64,000 bases of DNA from Rhodobacter sp. NTK016B. GTDB lineage: Bacteria; Pseudomonadota; Alphaproteobacteria; Rhodobacterales; Rhodobacteraceae. The stretch spans positions 405,975-469,974 of the forward strand of contig NZ_JAFKOK010000001.1 of assembly GCF_017303295.1 (NCBI RefSeq), given 5' to 3'. Positions 16,913-28,082 of the stretch are shown piece after piece; position 1 is the first letter of the stretch; each line of letters opens with the position of its first letter. The notes beneath the pieces are model-generated. The model was not told the origin of the DNA. It saw nothing but the letters and a program-made list of their open reading frames with translations, and did not search any database. A program made the translations under genes and the position numbers.

Positions 16913-17512
16913 TCAGTCCAGAAGCGCCGGCGGTCGTTCCGAAGGCGGAGCCGCGTCGGGCGCGCGGAGATAGGCGGGTGCGGGCCGGGGCTGCGGCGTA
17001 TCCATCCGCGCGGCCGCGATCCGGGCAATCGCCACGGCGAGCGGATGCGCGGGGGGCGTTCCACCCTCGCCGATGTAAAACGCGGGTGGGCTGTCCGATT
17101 GTACAGGTGTGGCCTCGGGCGTCTCGCGGATCCAGACGGCGCCGCGCATCGCCGGAAGCACGACCGGCAGGTCCGGCCCGTCGAGCGCCAGCGCGGTGAA
17201 GCGGTCGACGCCGATGGCCGGGATACCGAGCCCCAGCGCCAAGCCCCGGGCTGCCGACGTAGTGATGCGGATGCCGGTAAAGTTACCCGGCCCGGTGCCA
17301 GCGCCCAGCGCGTCGAGATCGGCCCAGCCAAGGCCCGCCTCATTCAGCAGCGTTTCGAGAAATCCTATCAGCGCCTCGCCCTGCCCCTTGGGCAGCGCCT
17401 GCTCGGCCTGAGCGCGCACTTGCCCGCCCTGCAGAACCGCGCCGCTCAGCCAGGGGCCGGACGTATCGAAGGCGATGATCGCAACCCCCGCCCGGTCTTT
17501 GTCAGACGGCAA
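16913..17512 (-). CDS. tsaB: tRNA N6-adenosine threonylcarbamoyltransferase complex protein TsaB
   Basis: This 199-residue protein of the ASKHA fold has AFDTSGPWLSGAVL near the N-terminus and GAGTGPGNFTGIRI near residue 80, both diagnostic of TsaB (YeaZ). TsaB is the non-catalytic partner of TsaD in making t6A at position 37 of ANN-decoding tRNAs. Translation most likely starts at a TTG that lies inside the end of nfuA (11-base overlap); no ATG or GTG keeps the DTSG motif at its proper distance. The C-terminal half is shortened and proline-rich, as often seen in alphaproteobacteria. Confidence 0.88.
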   Translation of the reverse strand: MPSDKDRAGVAIIAFDTSGPWLSGAVLQGGQVRAQAEQALPKGQGEALIGFLETLLNEAGLGWADLDALGAGTGPGNFTGIRITTSAARGLALGLGIPAIGVDRFTALALDGPDLPVVLPAMRGAVWIRETPEATPVQSDSPPAFYIGEGGTPPAHPLAVAIARIAAARMDTPQPRPAPAYLRAPDAAPPSERPPALLD

Positions 17513-18059
17513 CCGGACGAACCTCGGTCACTTCGGGGATGTAGTGGCGCAGAAGGTTCTCGATACCCATCTTGAGCGTCATCGTCGACGAGGGGCAGCC
17601 CGCGCAGGCGCCCTTCATGTGCAGATAGACGATGCCCCGGTCGAAACCGTGGAAGGTGATATCGCCGCCATCCTGCGCCACGGCGGGACGCACGCGGGTA
17701 TCGAGCAACTCTTTGATCTGGCCGACAACTTCGCCATCCGGGCCGTCTTGCGTGGCATGGGCGGCTTCGGTTTCACCTTCGATCGCCGGGCGGCCCGACT
17801 GGAAATGCTCAAGGATCGCGCCCAGCACCGAGGGCTTCACATGCGACCAGTCGGCGCCGGCATCCTTGGTGACGGTGACAAAATCGGCGCCCAGAAAGAC
17901 GGCCGTCACGCCCGGCGCGGCGAAGATCGCCTGCGCCAGCGGCGAGGATGCGGCGCTGGCGGCATCGGGGAAATCGGCCGTGCCCTGACCGAGCACGTCT
18001 TGTCCGGGCAGGAATTTCAGCGTGGCGGGGTTCGGGGTGGATTCGGTCTGGATGAACAT
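17502..18059 (-). CDS. nfuA: NfuA-like iron-sulfur cluster scaffold/carrier
   Basis: This 185-residue protein consists of an N-terminal scaffold-like domain (Nfu_N, MFIQTESTPNPATLKFLPG) and a C-terminal NifU-like domain with Cys152-x2-Cys155 in GACAGCPSS. These cysteines bridge a [4Fe-4S] cluster in a homodimer, which is delivered to apo-enzymes. GGAGG precedes the ATG. It is the first gene of a short operon with tsaB and possibly rimI; t6A modification and lipoate or aconitase maturation share no direct pathway, so the linkage is positional. Confidence 0.92.
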   Translation of the reverse strand: MFIQTESTPNPATLKFLPGQDVLGQGTADFPDAASAASSPLAQAIFAAPGVTAVFLGADFVTVTKDAGADWSHVKPSVLGAILEHFQSGRPAIEGETEAAHATQDGPDGEVVGQIKELLDTRVRPAVAQDGGDITFHGFDRGIVYLHMKGACAGCPSSTMTLKMGIENLLRHYIPEVTEVRPVAV

Positions 18060-18243
18060 GGCGGGCCTCCGTTTCACCGGGGATATGCGTATGACCGAAC
18101 TGCAAGTCAAGGAACAGCCCATGGCCGACACGATGGGACGAAGCATGCGCTGCCCCATGCCCAGGCCCCTCGCACAGGGTATCCTTGACGGCCAACCACA
18201 GGGCCAGCCGCAATTCCCCGCCTGGCGGCTGCCCGATACCGCC

Positions 18244-18531
18244 CTAATACAGCCCCCGCGCGGCCAGGATCAGCGAGATATGATAGTCGGTCAGCGGCTC
18301 TTCGAACATCACCCCGCAGGTATCGTCGAAATGCCAGCGCACTTCAGCGCTCAGGCTCAGGCCCGCCGCGTGGATGGCAACCCAGTCGCTGATCCGCAGC
18401 ATCCGGTCGGGCACCCCCAGAAGCCGGGCACCGCCCGGCGAGACATTTCCCAACGTGGCATCGAACGCGCCCATGGGGGCCCGGACCTGGACGAAGGCCC
18501 GCGTCGACAGCCGCAGCGCGCGATTCGGCAT
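18244..18531 (-). CDS. Small PilZ-domain-like protein
   Basis: This 95-residue single-domain protein fits the PilZ beta-barrel pattern: an arginine-rich start (MPNRALRLSTRAFVQVRAP), then DATLGNVSPGGARLLG corresponding to the (D/N)xSxxG motif, then a VRWHFDDTCGVMFEEP ending. PilZ proteins bind cyclic di-GMP. The upstream RxxxR is present only loosely (RALRLSTR), so ligand binding is uncertain. It has a GGGAG before the ATG and stands alone, divergent from clpB. Confidence 0.65.
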   Translation of the reverse strand: MPNRALRLSTRAFVQVRAPMGAFDATLGNVSPGGARLLGVPDRMLRISDWVAIHAAGLSLSAEVRWHFDDTCGVMFEEPLTDYHISLILAARGLY

Positions 18532-18597
18532 CTTCGTTCTCCCGATGGCTTTTTCTTCAGTTTCCGATCAAGAGGTTGCCGTGCCGTTAACAGCGCT

Positions 18598-18625
18598 CTT
18601 GATTGGTCCGAACCGATCCCCATTT
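18598..18625 (+). promoter_or_regulatory. Candidate heat-shock (RpoH) promoter of clpB
   Basis: CTTGAT followed after about 16 bases by CCATTT resembles the alphaproteobacterial sigma32 consensus. It lies about 80 bases upstream of the clpB start, where ClpB regulation by RpoH is expected. Confidence 0.45.
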
Positions 18626-18702
18626 AGGATCTGAGGCCCGCAAGAGGAACGCGCCGCAAAGGGCGTTCCGCGACAGCCGGGCGCTTTGATATGGAGAGTG
18701 CG

Positions 18703-21315
<2,613 letters not shown>

Positions 21316-21329
21316 TCCCGCGATCACAG

Positions 21330-21355
21330 GGGCGCCGGGAAACCGGCGCCCTTTT
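21330..21355 (+). terminator. Intrinsic terminator of clpB
   Basis: A nine-base-pair stem GGGCGCCGG/CCGGCGCCC with a GAAA tetraloop is followed by TTTT. Confidence 0.9.
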
Positions 21356-21592
21356 CCGTGGTGGCTCGGCTGCGGTGCCCCGCACCGGGATTTCCGGCGC
21401 CCTCGGGTTCCGCAAGGTCAACCGAAAAACCGCCTTGCGCGCCCTCCCCTGCGGCCCACGCAACCCCACCTTCCCGGCCAGCAAGGTGATGACGATGCTC
21501 TGAAAACGGCATCGCGCGATGCCGGGTGTCGCCTGTCGCCATGCATGTTAGACACGATGCCAGCGTAGTGTGTCGGTATCAGGAGTTGTGGA

Positions 21593-22504
21593 ATGGATAG
21601 GCTCGCAGCCGATCGGATGTTCATTGCGGTCATGGAGACCGGAAGTTTCGCCGCCGCCGCGCGCAAGCTGGGCACCAGCTCGGGTCAGGCGTCGAAACTT
21701 GTCTCCGCTCTTGAGGCCGAGCTGGGCACAAGGCTGATGAACCGCACCACCCGCGCGCTGGCGCCGACCGAGCTGGGCCAAACCTATTTCGCGCAGATCC
21801 GCAACATCGTCGGCGATCTCGACGCGCTGGACCAGACGCTACGCGACGCGGGCGAAGCGCCGCGCGGGAAGCTGCGGCTCTCGGCGCCGCTCTCGCTGGG
21901 CACGATGCAATTGTCCCGGGCGCTCAACGACTTCGCGCTGGCCTATCCGGGGATCGAGATGGATGTCTCGTTCACCGACCGCTATGTCAGTCTGGTGGAT
22001 GAAGGCTTCGACGCCGCGATCCGCGTGGGCACGCCCGCCGATTCCTCGCTGATCGCGCGCAAGCTGGGGCGGGTGCGGGTGATCACGCTGGCCAGCCCCG
22101 ATTACCTTGCCCGGCATGGTCCGGTCGAAAGCCCCGACGCGCTGGCGCGGCACGAATGCATCCTCGACACAAATCTGCGCGAGCCGACGCATTGGCGCTT
22201 CACCGACCGCAGCGTGATCGTTTCGGGGCGGCTGCGCTATTCCAACGGGCTGGCCTGCCTTCTGGCCGCCGAACAGGGGCTGGGCATCGCCCGCGTGCCG
22301 GGATTCGCCGCGCTTCCCAGCATCGCCGCCGGTCGCGTCCGACCGCTGCTGACCGATTATGAACCTGCGCCGCTCGGTGTCTTCGCGATGTATCCCACCG
22401 GACGCCACCTGCCCCGCAAGGTGCGGCTGCTGATCGACTATCTGGGCGACGATTTCAGCCGGCATGACCCGATGCTGCCGGTGCCGAACGCCGTGGGGGC
22501 GTGA
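21593..22504 (+). CDS. LysR family transcriptional regulator
   Basis: This 303-residue regulator has an N-terminal winged helix-turn-helix (residues 4-60, with MFIAVMETGSFAAAARKLGTSSGQASK) and a LysR substrate-binding domain (about 90-300) of the DsdC/CrgA-like type (GKLRLSAPLSLGTMQL). AGGAG precedes the ATG. It is read in the same direction as doxX and the dioxygenase gene that follow, and a 16-base palindrome lies between it and doxX. It is therefore likely to regulate those two genes. The inducer is unknown. Confidence 0.88.
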   Translation: MDRLAADRMFIAVMETGSFAAAARKLGTSSGQASKLVSALEAELGTRLMNRTTRALAPTELGQTYFAQIRNIVGDLDALDQTLRDAGEAPRGKLRLSAPLSLGTMQLSRALNDFALAYPGIEMDVSFTDRYVSLVDEGFDAAIRVGTPADSSLIARKLGRVRVITLASPDYLARHGPVESPDALARHECILDTNLREPTHWRFTDRSVIVSGRLRYSNGLACLLAAEQGLGIARVPGFAALPSIAAGRVRPLLTDYEPAPLGVFAMYPTGRHLPRKVRLLIDYLGDDFSRHDPMLPVPNAVGA

Positions 22505-22540
22505 TAGCTTCCAAAATGGAAGGAATGACTTGCCTTTCGG

Positions 22541-22556
22541 TCGGATTACAATCCGA
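22541..22556 (+). promoter_or_regulatory. LysR-type operator palindrome upstream of doxX
   Basis: TCGGATT and AATCCGA flank a two-base centre, giving a perfect seven-base dyad. It contains TACAAT (22547-22552), a good -10 box, while the matching -35 position is poor. A second short dyad, CTTCC-N5-GGAAG, lies at 22508-22522. Confidence 0.6.
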
Positions 22557-22624
22557 TCAAGGCCATGCCATCTGAGGGTCACAAGGCGCAACGACGCCGC
22601 AACCAGACTTTGGAGACCCTTTCG

Positions 22625-23050
22625 ATGACTGCCACGACCGCGACCAACGCCTCCGCCACCCGGCTCGACAATGCCGAACTCGCCGCCCTGATCCTGCGGG
22701 TGTCGATGGGCGTTCTGTTCATCCTGCACGGCTGGATGAAGTACTCGGTGTTCACCCCCGCCGGCACCGCGCAATATTTCGCGGCGATCGGCCTGCCTGC
22801 CTTCCTTGGCTATGTTACCATCGCGGCCGAGATCGTCGGCGGCGCTGCGCTGATCGCGGGCCTGTGGACCCGCTGGGTGTCGCTCGCCTTCATTCCGCTG
22901 ATGATCGGCGCGGGGTATTTCGGCCATGGCGCCAACGGCTTCTTCTTCTCGAACGAAGGCGGCGGCTGGGAATACACGGCGTTCTGGACCGTCGCGCTGG
23001 TGGTGCAGGCGCTGCTGGGCGGCGGCGCCTGGGCGCTGCGCCGCAGCTGA
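22625..23050 (+). CDS. DoxX family membrane protein
   Basis: This 141-residue protein has four predicted transmembrane helices and the DoxX opening ALILRVSMGVLFILHGWMKY. The family includes quinone-interacting and putative oxidoreductase subunits; most bacterial members are uncharacterised. The start at 22625 was chosen to remove a hydrophilic leader of shadow-like composition. A DODA-type dioxygenase gene follows 53 bases downstream. DoxX plus aromatic dioxygenase plus LysR is a recurrent grouping, and I infer a role in handling quinones or catechols. Confidence 0.85.
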   Translation: MTATTATNASATRLDNAELAALILRVSMGVLFILHGWMKYSVFTPAGTAQYFAAIGLPAFLGYVTIAAEIVGGAALIAGLWTRWVSLAFIPLMIGAGYFGHGANGFFFSNEGGGWEYTAFWTVALVVQALLGGGAWALRRS

Positions 23051-23103
23051 GCGCAAGATCCGAGGGCGGCGCCCCCGCCGCCCTCTCCGTCAACAGGAGC
23101 CTG

Positions 23104-23901
23104 ATGATGACCCGTCTTCCCACCTATTTCATCTCGCATGGCGGCGGCCCGTGGCCGTGGATCCCGCAGATGCGCGCGCAGTTCCACAATCTCGAGGCCA
23201 GCCTCAAGCAGATGGTCGCCGAGCTGCCCGAAAAGCCCAAGGCCGTGTTGTCGATTTCCGGGCATTGGGAAGGCGACAGCTTCGCCGTGATGGCCAATCC
23301 GAAGCCGCCGATGGTCTACGATTATTACGGCTTCCCCAAGGAAACCTACGAGATCACCTATCCCGCCCCCGGCGCGCCCGAACTGGCGCAACGGACGATG
23401 GCGTTGCTTAAGGACGCGGGCCTGCCCACCCGGCTGGATACCGAGCAGGGCTTCGACCACGGCACCTTCGCGCCACTCTACGTCATGTACCCGCAAGCCG
23501 ACATGCCGGTATATCAGGTGTCGCTGCGCAAGACTTATTCGCCCGAAGAGCATTTCGCGATGGGTCGCGCGCTGGCACCGCTGCGCGACGAAGGCGTGAT
23601 GATCGTGGGTTCGGGGCTGAGCTTTCACAACCTGCGGCTCTTTGGCCCGGGTGCCAAAGTCCCGTCCGAGGCGTTCGATGCTTGGCTGGGCCAGACGCTG
23701 GCCGGCGCGCCCGAGGCCCGGACCGAGGCGCTGTTGCACTGGGAAGACGCCCCCCATGCGCGCACCTGCCACGCGCAGGAAGACCATTTCGTGCCGCTTT
23801 TCGCGGCGCTGGGTGCGGCTGAGGGCGAGCCCGCCACGCGGATCTACCACGATGTCGACCTGATGGGCGGTGTCACCGCGTCGAGCTATCGCTTCGGCTG
23901 A
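23104..23901 (+). CDS. Class III extradiol ring-cleavage dioxygenase (DODA/LigB-like)
   Basis: This 265-residue protein has the N-terminal YFISHGGGPWPW, the mid-region VLSISGHWEGD, the GFDHGTFAPLYVMYP motif and GSGLSFHNL, together giving the His ligands of the Fe/Zn site of the 4,5-DOPA dioxygenase (YgiD) family. Such enzymes open catechol rings using O2; the natural substrate of bacterial members is mostly unknown. Two adjacent ATGs (23104, 23107) are possible starts. It is the last gene of the LysR-DoxX-dioxygenase group, closed by a strong terminator. Confidence 0.88.
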   Translation: MMTRLPTYFISHGGGPWPWIPQMRAQFHNLEASLKQMVAELPEKPKAVLSISGHWEGDSFAVMANPKPPMVYDYYGFPKETYEITYPAPGAPELAQRTMALLKDAGLPTRLDTEQGFDHGTFAPLYVMYPQADMPVYQVSLRKTYSPEEHFAMGRALAPLRDEGVMIVGSGLSFHNLRLFGPGAKVPSEAFDAWLGQTLAGAPEARTEALLHWEDAPHARTCHAQEDHFVPLFAALGAAEGEPATRIYHDVDLMGGVTASSYRFG

Positions 23902-23927
23902 CCGGCCCCGGCCCCTGCTGCAGACAC

Positions 23928-23957
23928 AAACGGCCACCGGAACCCCGGTGGCCGTTT
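23928..23957. terminator. Bidirectional intrinsic terminator
   Basis: A perfect 13-base-pair stem (23928-23940 with 23945-23957) with an AACC loop is followed by Ts. It lies between the convergent dioxygenase and DUF4139 genes. Confidence 0.88.
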
Positions 23958-23976
23958 TTCTGTACTGCTGCGCCGG

Positions 23977-25920
23977 TTATTGGGCGCCGACGATCTCGCG
24001 GATCTGCGCGCGCAGAGTCTCGACCCGCTCGCCCGCCGCGTCGCTTGCCTCGCGCGCGTCGGTGATCTCGGTGTCGATCGTGTCGACCCGCGCGCGGCGC
24101 TCGCGGTTGGCCTGACTGTCGTCGCCCAGTTGCACGATCAGGCTGACCAAGCGCTGCTGTTCGCGCTCGAGCGCCTGAACCTCGCCCGCCAGCCGACGCT
24201 GCGCGTTCTCATTATCGAGCACCTCGCGCCGCAATTCGGCGATCCGGCCCAGCGTCTCGCGCACCTCGTCGCTGACCGCGCGGCCTTCCCAATAGGCGAG
24301 CGTGGCCACGTCCATGTCCAGCACGCCGACCCGCCGGGTGCGCGGCTGACGCTCGGTCACGACAAGCTGCGCGCGCTCGCCTGCCGGGACCTCGACCACC
24401 CAGCGCCAGGCATCGGGGCGCTCTTCGGGGCCCGTGGCGCTGCTGACGCGCCAACCCGCGCGGCGCGGATGGTCGATGGTGACCTCGCGCGCGTCATCGG
24501 CTGCGCCTTCGATCCGGTAGGTCACGCGGCGCTCCAGATCCTCGGACACGTGCAGCATCCCACCCGCGATCCGCATCTCGCGCACGGCCTCGGTGCTGGT
24601 GGTTTCCTCGCGCACCTCGACCGCCGTGTCGCGGGCGAAATCGACGATTTCGGTCGCGCCGGGCGCCAGTTCGGGGATCATCGCGTCGCCGGCATGGCCG
24701 CGCCCGTCCTCGTAAAGCGTCAGAACCCCGGCAGGTAGCCGCAGCGGCAGCGGGTTTTCCAAGGACAGCGCGATCACCGGGTGACGATCCCCCTGCCCGC
24801 CGCGATACAGGACCAGCCGCGCATCGGGCAGGTCTTCGGACAGGAAGGGCACGCTCATCATCTGTCCCGCCGCCAGCGTCACCGGCGTATCCAGCGTGAA
24901 GCGGCTGAAACTGTCCCCGTCATCGGCACTGACCGAAACCGACGCCGCGCTTTCGGCCATGTCGGCCATCGTGGCCCCCCCGCCTGCTTGCGCCATCTCG
25001 GCGATGGCGCCCCGGAATTGCGGCGCTGCGGCGACCATCGGCGCGGGCGGCGGGATGTCGCCCGCCTGTTCGCGATGGGCATAGGTGCGCGCATAGAGCC
25101 GCGCTTCGATGGCGCGCACCGATCCGGTCGCCAGCGTCAGCTGGATATCGTCCCAGTCGATGCCGGTGGTGTTTTCGACCACCGCCCAGCCGATCAGCCG
25201 GATGCCGTCCTCGGTATCGACGGCGCGCCATGCGGTGCGCCAGAGCGGCGCGTCCTGCAGATAGACCAGCCCCACATCGCGCGGCGTGCGGTCGTCGCTG
25301 TCGAGCGACAGCTCAACCCGTCGCGGATTGGCCGAGGCCCGCCACGCCCTCAGCGCATCGGTCAGCGTCGCCTGATCGGCGGCATCGGCAAAGCGCACGC
25401 CCAGCGCGTCGTCCATCTCGAAACTGTGCAGCGTGCCGTCCTCGGCCTGAAGGTTCAGCACATGGACGGTGCCGTGCTCGCCCTCGCGCCCGGTCACGCC
25501 CATATTGAGGCCCTGCCACTGCTCGCCGCGCCGCTCGACCAGCAGGGGCGCCCCCACCATCGTGCCGAACAGCCGCGCCGGATCGGTCACGTCATCGGGG
25601 GTGAAGGGGAAATGCGCGAAGGCATCCTCGAAACTGCCCGGCCCGGTCATCGTGACGAAGGGCACGGCGCCGGTGGGGTCGAGCACCCAGAGGCTCTTGA
25701 GGAAATCGTCGATATCGTCGCGCGCCACGGACAGGGTGATCGGCTCGCGACCGAGCTGCCCCTCGGCCTCGATCATGGCGAGCCCCGCAGTCGACAGGGT
25801 CACGGCATTGATCGCGGTCTCGGCCTGCAGCGGCATCGCCAGAGCAAGACCGCTCAGCGACAGCACCACGGTATTGCGCAGGCGACGGCGAAGGCGGGTA
25901 TGGGGCATTTGAAATAGCAT
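23977..25920 (-). CDS. Large exported DUF4139 domain-containing protein
   Basis: This 647-residue protein has a signal peptide (about residues 1-34, ending LQAETA), so it should be in the periplasm or outer membrane. The central part (RDVGLVYLQDAPLWRTAWRA, WAVVENTTGIDWDDIQLTLATGS) matches the DUF4139/mucoidy-inhibitor-A-like family. The final 100 residues (from about TLGRIAELRREVLDNENAQ) are a charged coiled coil. The start at 25920 has GGAG upstream; a second ATG four codons later is possible. Function is unknown. It stands alone between two terminators. Confidence 0.75.
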   Translation of the reverse strand: MLFQMPHTRLRRRLRNTVVLSLSGLALAMPLQAETAINAVTLSTAGLAMIEAEGQLGREPITLSVARDDIDDFLKSLWVLDPTGAVPFVTMTGPGSFEDAFAHFPFTPDDVTDPARLFGTMVGAPLLVERRGEQWQGLNMGVTGREGEHGTVHVLNLQAEDGTLHSFEMDDALGVRFADAADQATLTDALRAWRASANPRRVELSLDSDDRTPRDVGLVYLQDAPLWRTAWRAVDTEDGIRLIGWAVVENTTGIDWDDIQLTLATGSVRAIEARLYARTYAHREQAGDIPPPAPMVAAAPQFRGAIAEMAQAGGGATMADMAESAASVSVSADDGDSFSRFTLDTPVTLAAGQMMSVPFLSEDLPDARLVLYRGGQGDRHPVIALSLENPLPLRLPAGVLTLYEDGRGHAGDAMIPELAPGATEIVDFARDTAVEVREETTSTEAVREMRIAGGMLHVSEDLERRVTYRIEGAADDAREVTIDHPRRAGWRVSSATGPEERPDAWRWVVEVPAGERAQLVVTERQPRTRRVGVLDMDVATLAYWEGRAVSDEVRETLGRIAELRREVLDNENAQRRLAGEVQALEREQQRLVSLIVQLGDDSQANRERRARVDTIDTEITDAREASDAAGERVETLRAQIREIVGAQ

Positions 25921-26037
25921 AAGGAAAACTCCGGGCGGACGATGATCGTCGCGCCAGAGTGCCCAATTGGCGGCCACAGGCCAAGGGGGAGAGCGATCAC
26001 CACTGCGCCAGCAGAGCGTGTGCGGCGCGTGACAACA

Positions 26038-26067
26038 GACGGGCCCGGCACGATCGCCGGGCCCGTC
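26038..26067 (-). terminator. Intrinsic terminator of the usp-AGCS operon
   Basis: A perfect 12-base-pair stem GACGGGCCCGGC/GCCGGGCCCGTC with loop ACGATC starts seven bases after the symporter stop. No clear T-tract follows. Confidence 0.75.
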
Positions 26068-26074
26068 CGGGGAG

Positions 26075-27628
26075 TTACTTGAACTTCTTGATTTCGCCCG
26101 ACTTCAGACGTGCGCGGTAGCCGTTCAGCTCACGCTTGACGACCGGCATCAGGAAATACAGGCCGATGATGTTCACGACGCCCATCGCGAACAAAGCCGC
26201 GTCCGAGAAATCCAGCACCGCGCCAAGGCTCGACGCCGCGCCGACGATCACGAAGAAGCAGAACAACAGCTTGAAGACCAGTTCCTTGCCCTTGCCTTCG
26301 CCGAACAGGTAGGTCCACGCCTTGAGGCCGTAATAGCTCCACGAGATCATTGTCGAGAAGGCGAACAGGAAGACCGCGACGGCCAGCACATAGCCGAACC
26401 AGCCGAAGACCGAGCTGAACGCCGCCGCCGTCAGGGCCACGCCCGACGTGTCGCCGACCGTGGCGATCCCGCCGCTGTCGTTCAGGATGTAGAGACCGGT
26501 CTCAGGGTTCACCATCAACTGCCCGGTGATGATGATGACCAGCGAGGTCATCGTGCAGATCACCACGGTGTCGATGAACGGCTCGAGCAGCGACACGAAG
26601 CCTTCGGTGATCGGCTCTTTGGTGCGCACCGCCGAGTGGGCGATGGCTGCCGAGCCGATGCCCGCCTCGTTCGAGAAGGCTGCGCGGCGGAAGCCCTGGA
26701 TCAGCGCGCCGATGATGCCGCCCGTCACACCCAGCCCGGTGAACGCGCCCGCGACGATCTCGCGGAAAGCCTCGCCCACCATGTCGAGATTCATCGCAAT
26801 GATGACCAGCGCCGACAGCACGTAGAGCACGCCCATGAACGGCACGACCTTTTCGGTCACCTGCGCGATCGACTTCAGGCCGCCGATGATGACGGCGAAG
26901 ACCACGCCCGCCAGAATCACGCCGGTGATCCAGCCGGGATAATCCCCCACCACGCCGGAAATCGCCGCATGCGCCTGATTGGCCTGGAACATGTTGCCCC
27001 CGCCCATCGCGCCCAGCACGCAGAAGATCGCGAACATCACTGCCATGAACTTGCCCAGCGGCAGGCCACGTTCCTTGAACCCTTTGTCGAGGTAGTACAT
27101 CGGGCCGCCCGACACGCTGCCATCGGGATATTCGTTGCGGTACTTAACGCCCAGCGTGCATTCGGTGAACTTCGTGGCCATGCCCAGCAGACCCGCAAGG
27201 ATCATCCAGAACGTGGCCCCGGCCCCACCGATGCTGACCGCCACCGCGACACCCGCGATATTGCCCAGCCCCACGGTGCCCGACAAAGCGGTCGCCAGCG
27301 CCTGAAAGTGGCTGACCTCGCCTGCGTCGTTGGGATCGGAATAATCGCCCTTCACAAGCTGGATGGAATGCTTGAAGGCGCGGAACTGGATGAAGCCGAA
27401 ATACAGCGAGAACACCGCCGCGGCTATGACCAGCCAGCCGACGATCCAAGGCACAGTCGTGCCCGGCACATTGGCGAAGATCAGCGCCACGAACCAGCCA
27501 GTCGAGGCGGCGAAAATATCGTTGATGGTGTCGCCGATGGTTGCGGCGGCTTCGTCCTGCGCCATCGCCATGGCGGGAAAAGCGGTGAGAAAGACGCCCA
27601 GAGCGGCGCGTTGACTAAATCGTTGCAT
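26075..27628 (-). CDS. Sodium:alanine/glycine symporter (AGCS family)
   Basis: This 517-residue inner-membrane protein has about eleven transmembrane segments and the AGCS hallmarks TVGLGNIAGVAVAVSIGGAGATFWM and GSVSGGPMYYLDKG. It should import alanine, glycine or a similar small amino acid with Na+. The first 23 residues (through AMAMAQ) form a signal-like segment, which some family members have. The gene begins 16 bases after the stop of a UspA gene, with GGAG in the gap, so both are in one operon with usp first. Confidence 0.92.
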   Translation of the reverse strand: MQRFSQRAALGVFLTAFPAMAMAQDEAAATIGDTINDIFAASTGWFVALIFANVPGTTVPWIVGWLVIAAAVFSLYFGFIQFRAFKHSIQLVKGDYSDPNDAGEVSHFQALATALSGTVGLGNIAGVAVAVSIGGAGATFWMILAGLLGMATKFTECTLGVKYRNEYPDGSVSGGPMYYLDKGFKERGLPLGKFMAVMFAIFCVLGAMGGGNMFQANQAHAAISGVVGDYPGWITGVILAGVVFAVIIGGLKSIAQVTEKVVPFMGVLYVLSALVIIAMNLDMVGEAFREIVAGAFTGLGVTGGIIGALIQGFRRAAFSNEAGIGSAAIAHSAVRTKEPITEGFVSLLEPFIDTVVICTMTSLVIIITGQLMVNPETGLYILNDSGGIATVGDTSGVALTAAAFSSVFGWFGYVLAVAVFLFAFSTMISWSYYGLKAWTYLFGEGKGKELVFKLLFCFFVIVGAASSLGAVLDFSDAALFAMGVVNIIGLYFLMPVVKRELNGYRARLKSGEIKKFK

Positions 27629-27644
27629 GGGATACTCCGCTGGC

Positions 27645-28082
27645 TCAGGGCACAATGGTGACGGGGACGGTGGCGATCTGCGCCAGCGTGCCGGTGACCG
27701 AACCGAACAGCCGCGCGCCCAGCCCCGACGAACCGATCCGCCCGATGACGATCTGCGAGGCATTGCTCGCCTTGGCGATCTCGACCAGCGTTTCGGCGAC
27801 ATGGCCGAAGCGGATATCGCTCGAGACGGACAAGCCCGCCGCTTGCAGCTTGGCCACGACCGGGCTGACCAGCGCCTGTTCGGCGCGCGTCATCTCTTCC
27901 TTTCGCCGCTTGTGTCGCTCTTCGATCTCTTCCTTGGTGAGAAAGCTGTAGGGCGACCATTCCAGCACATGCGCCACGATCAGCGCCGCGCCGCTGCTTT
28001 CCGCAAAGGTCTGGGCCAACGTGACGGCGCGTTCTCCGGCACCGGATCCGTCGTAGGCCACGACGATCGGGGGTGTTGTCAT
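27645..28082 (-). CDS. Universal stress protein, UspA family (ATP-binding type)
   Basis: This 145-residue UspA protein starts PPIVVAYDGSGAGERAV and ends with VIGRIGSSGLGARLFGSVTGTLAQIA, which fits the G-2x-G-9x-G-S/T nucleotide-binding signature. It is therefore likely to bind ATP, unlike the Usp at 4969. GGAGAG precedes the ATG. It is first in an operon with an AGCS symporter. I infer that it modulates or senses the transporter, but a general stress role is equally possible. Confidence 0.9.
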   Translation of the reverse strand: MTTPPIVVAYDGSGAGERAVTLAQTFAESSGAALIVAHVLEWSPYSFLTKEEIEERHKRRKEEMTRAEQALVSPVVAKLQAAGLSVSSDIRFGHVAETLVEIAKASNASQIVIGRIGSSGLGARLFGSVTGTLAQIATVPVTIVP

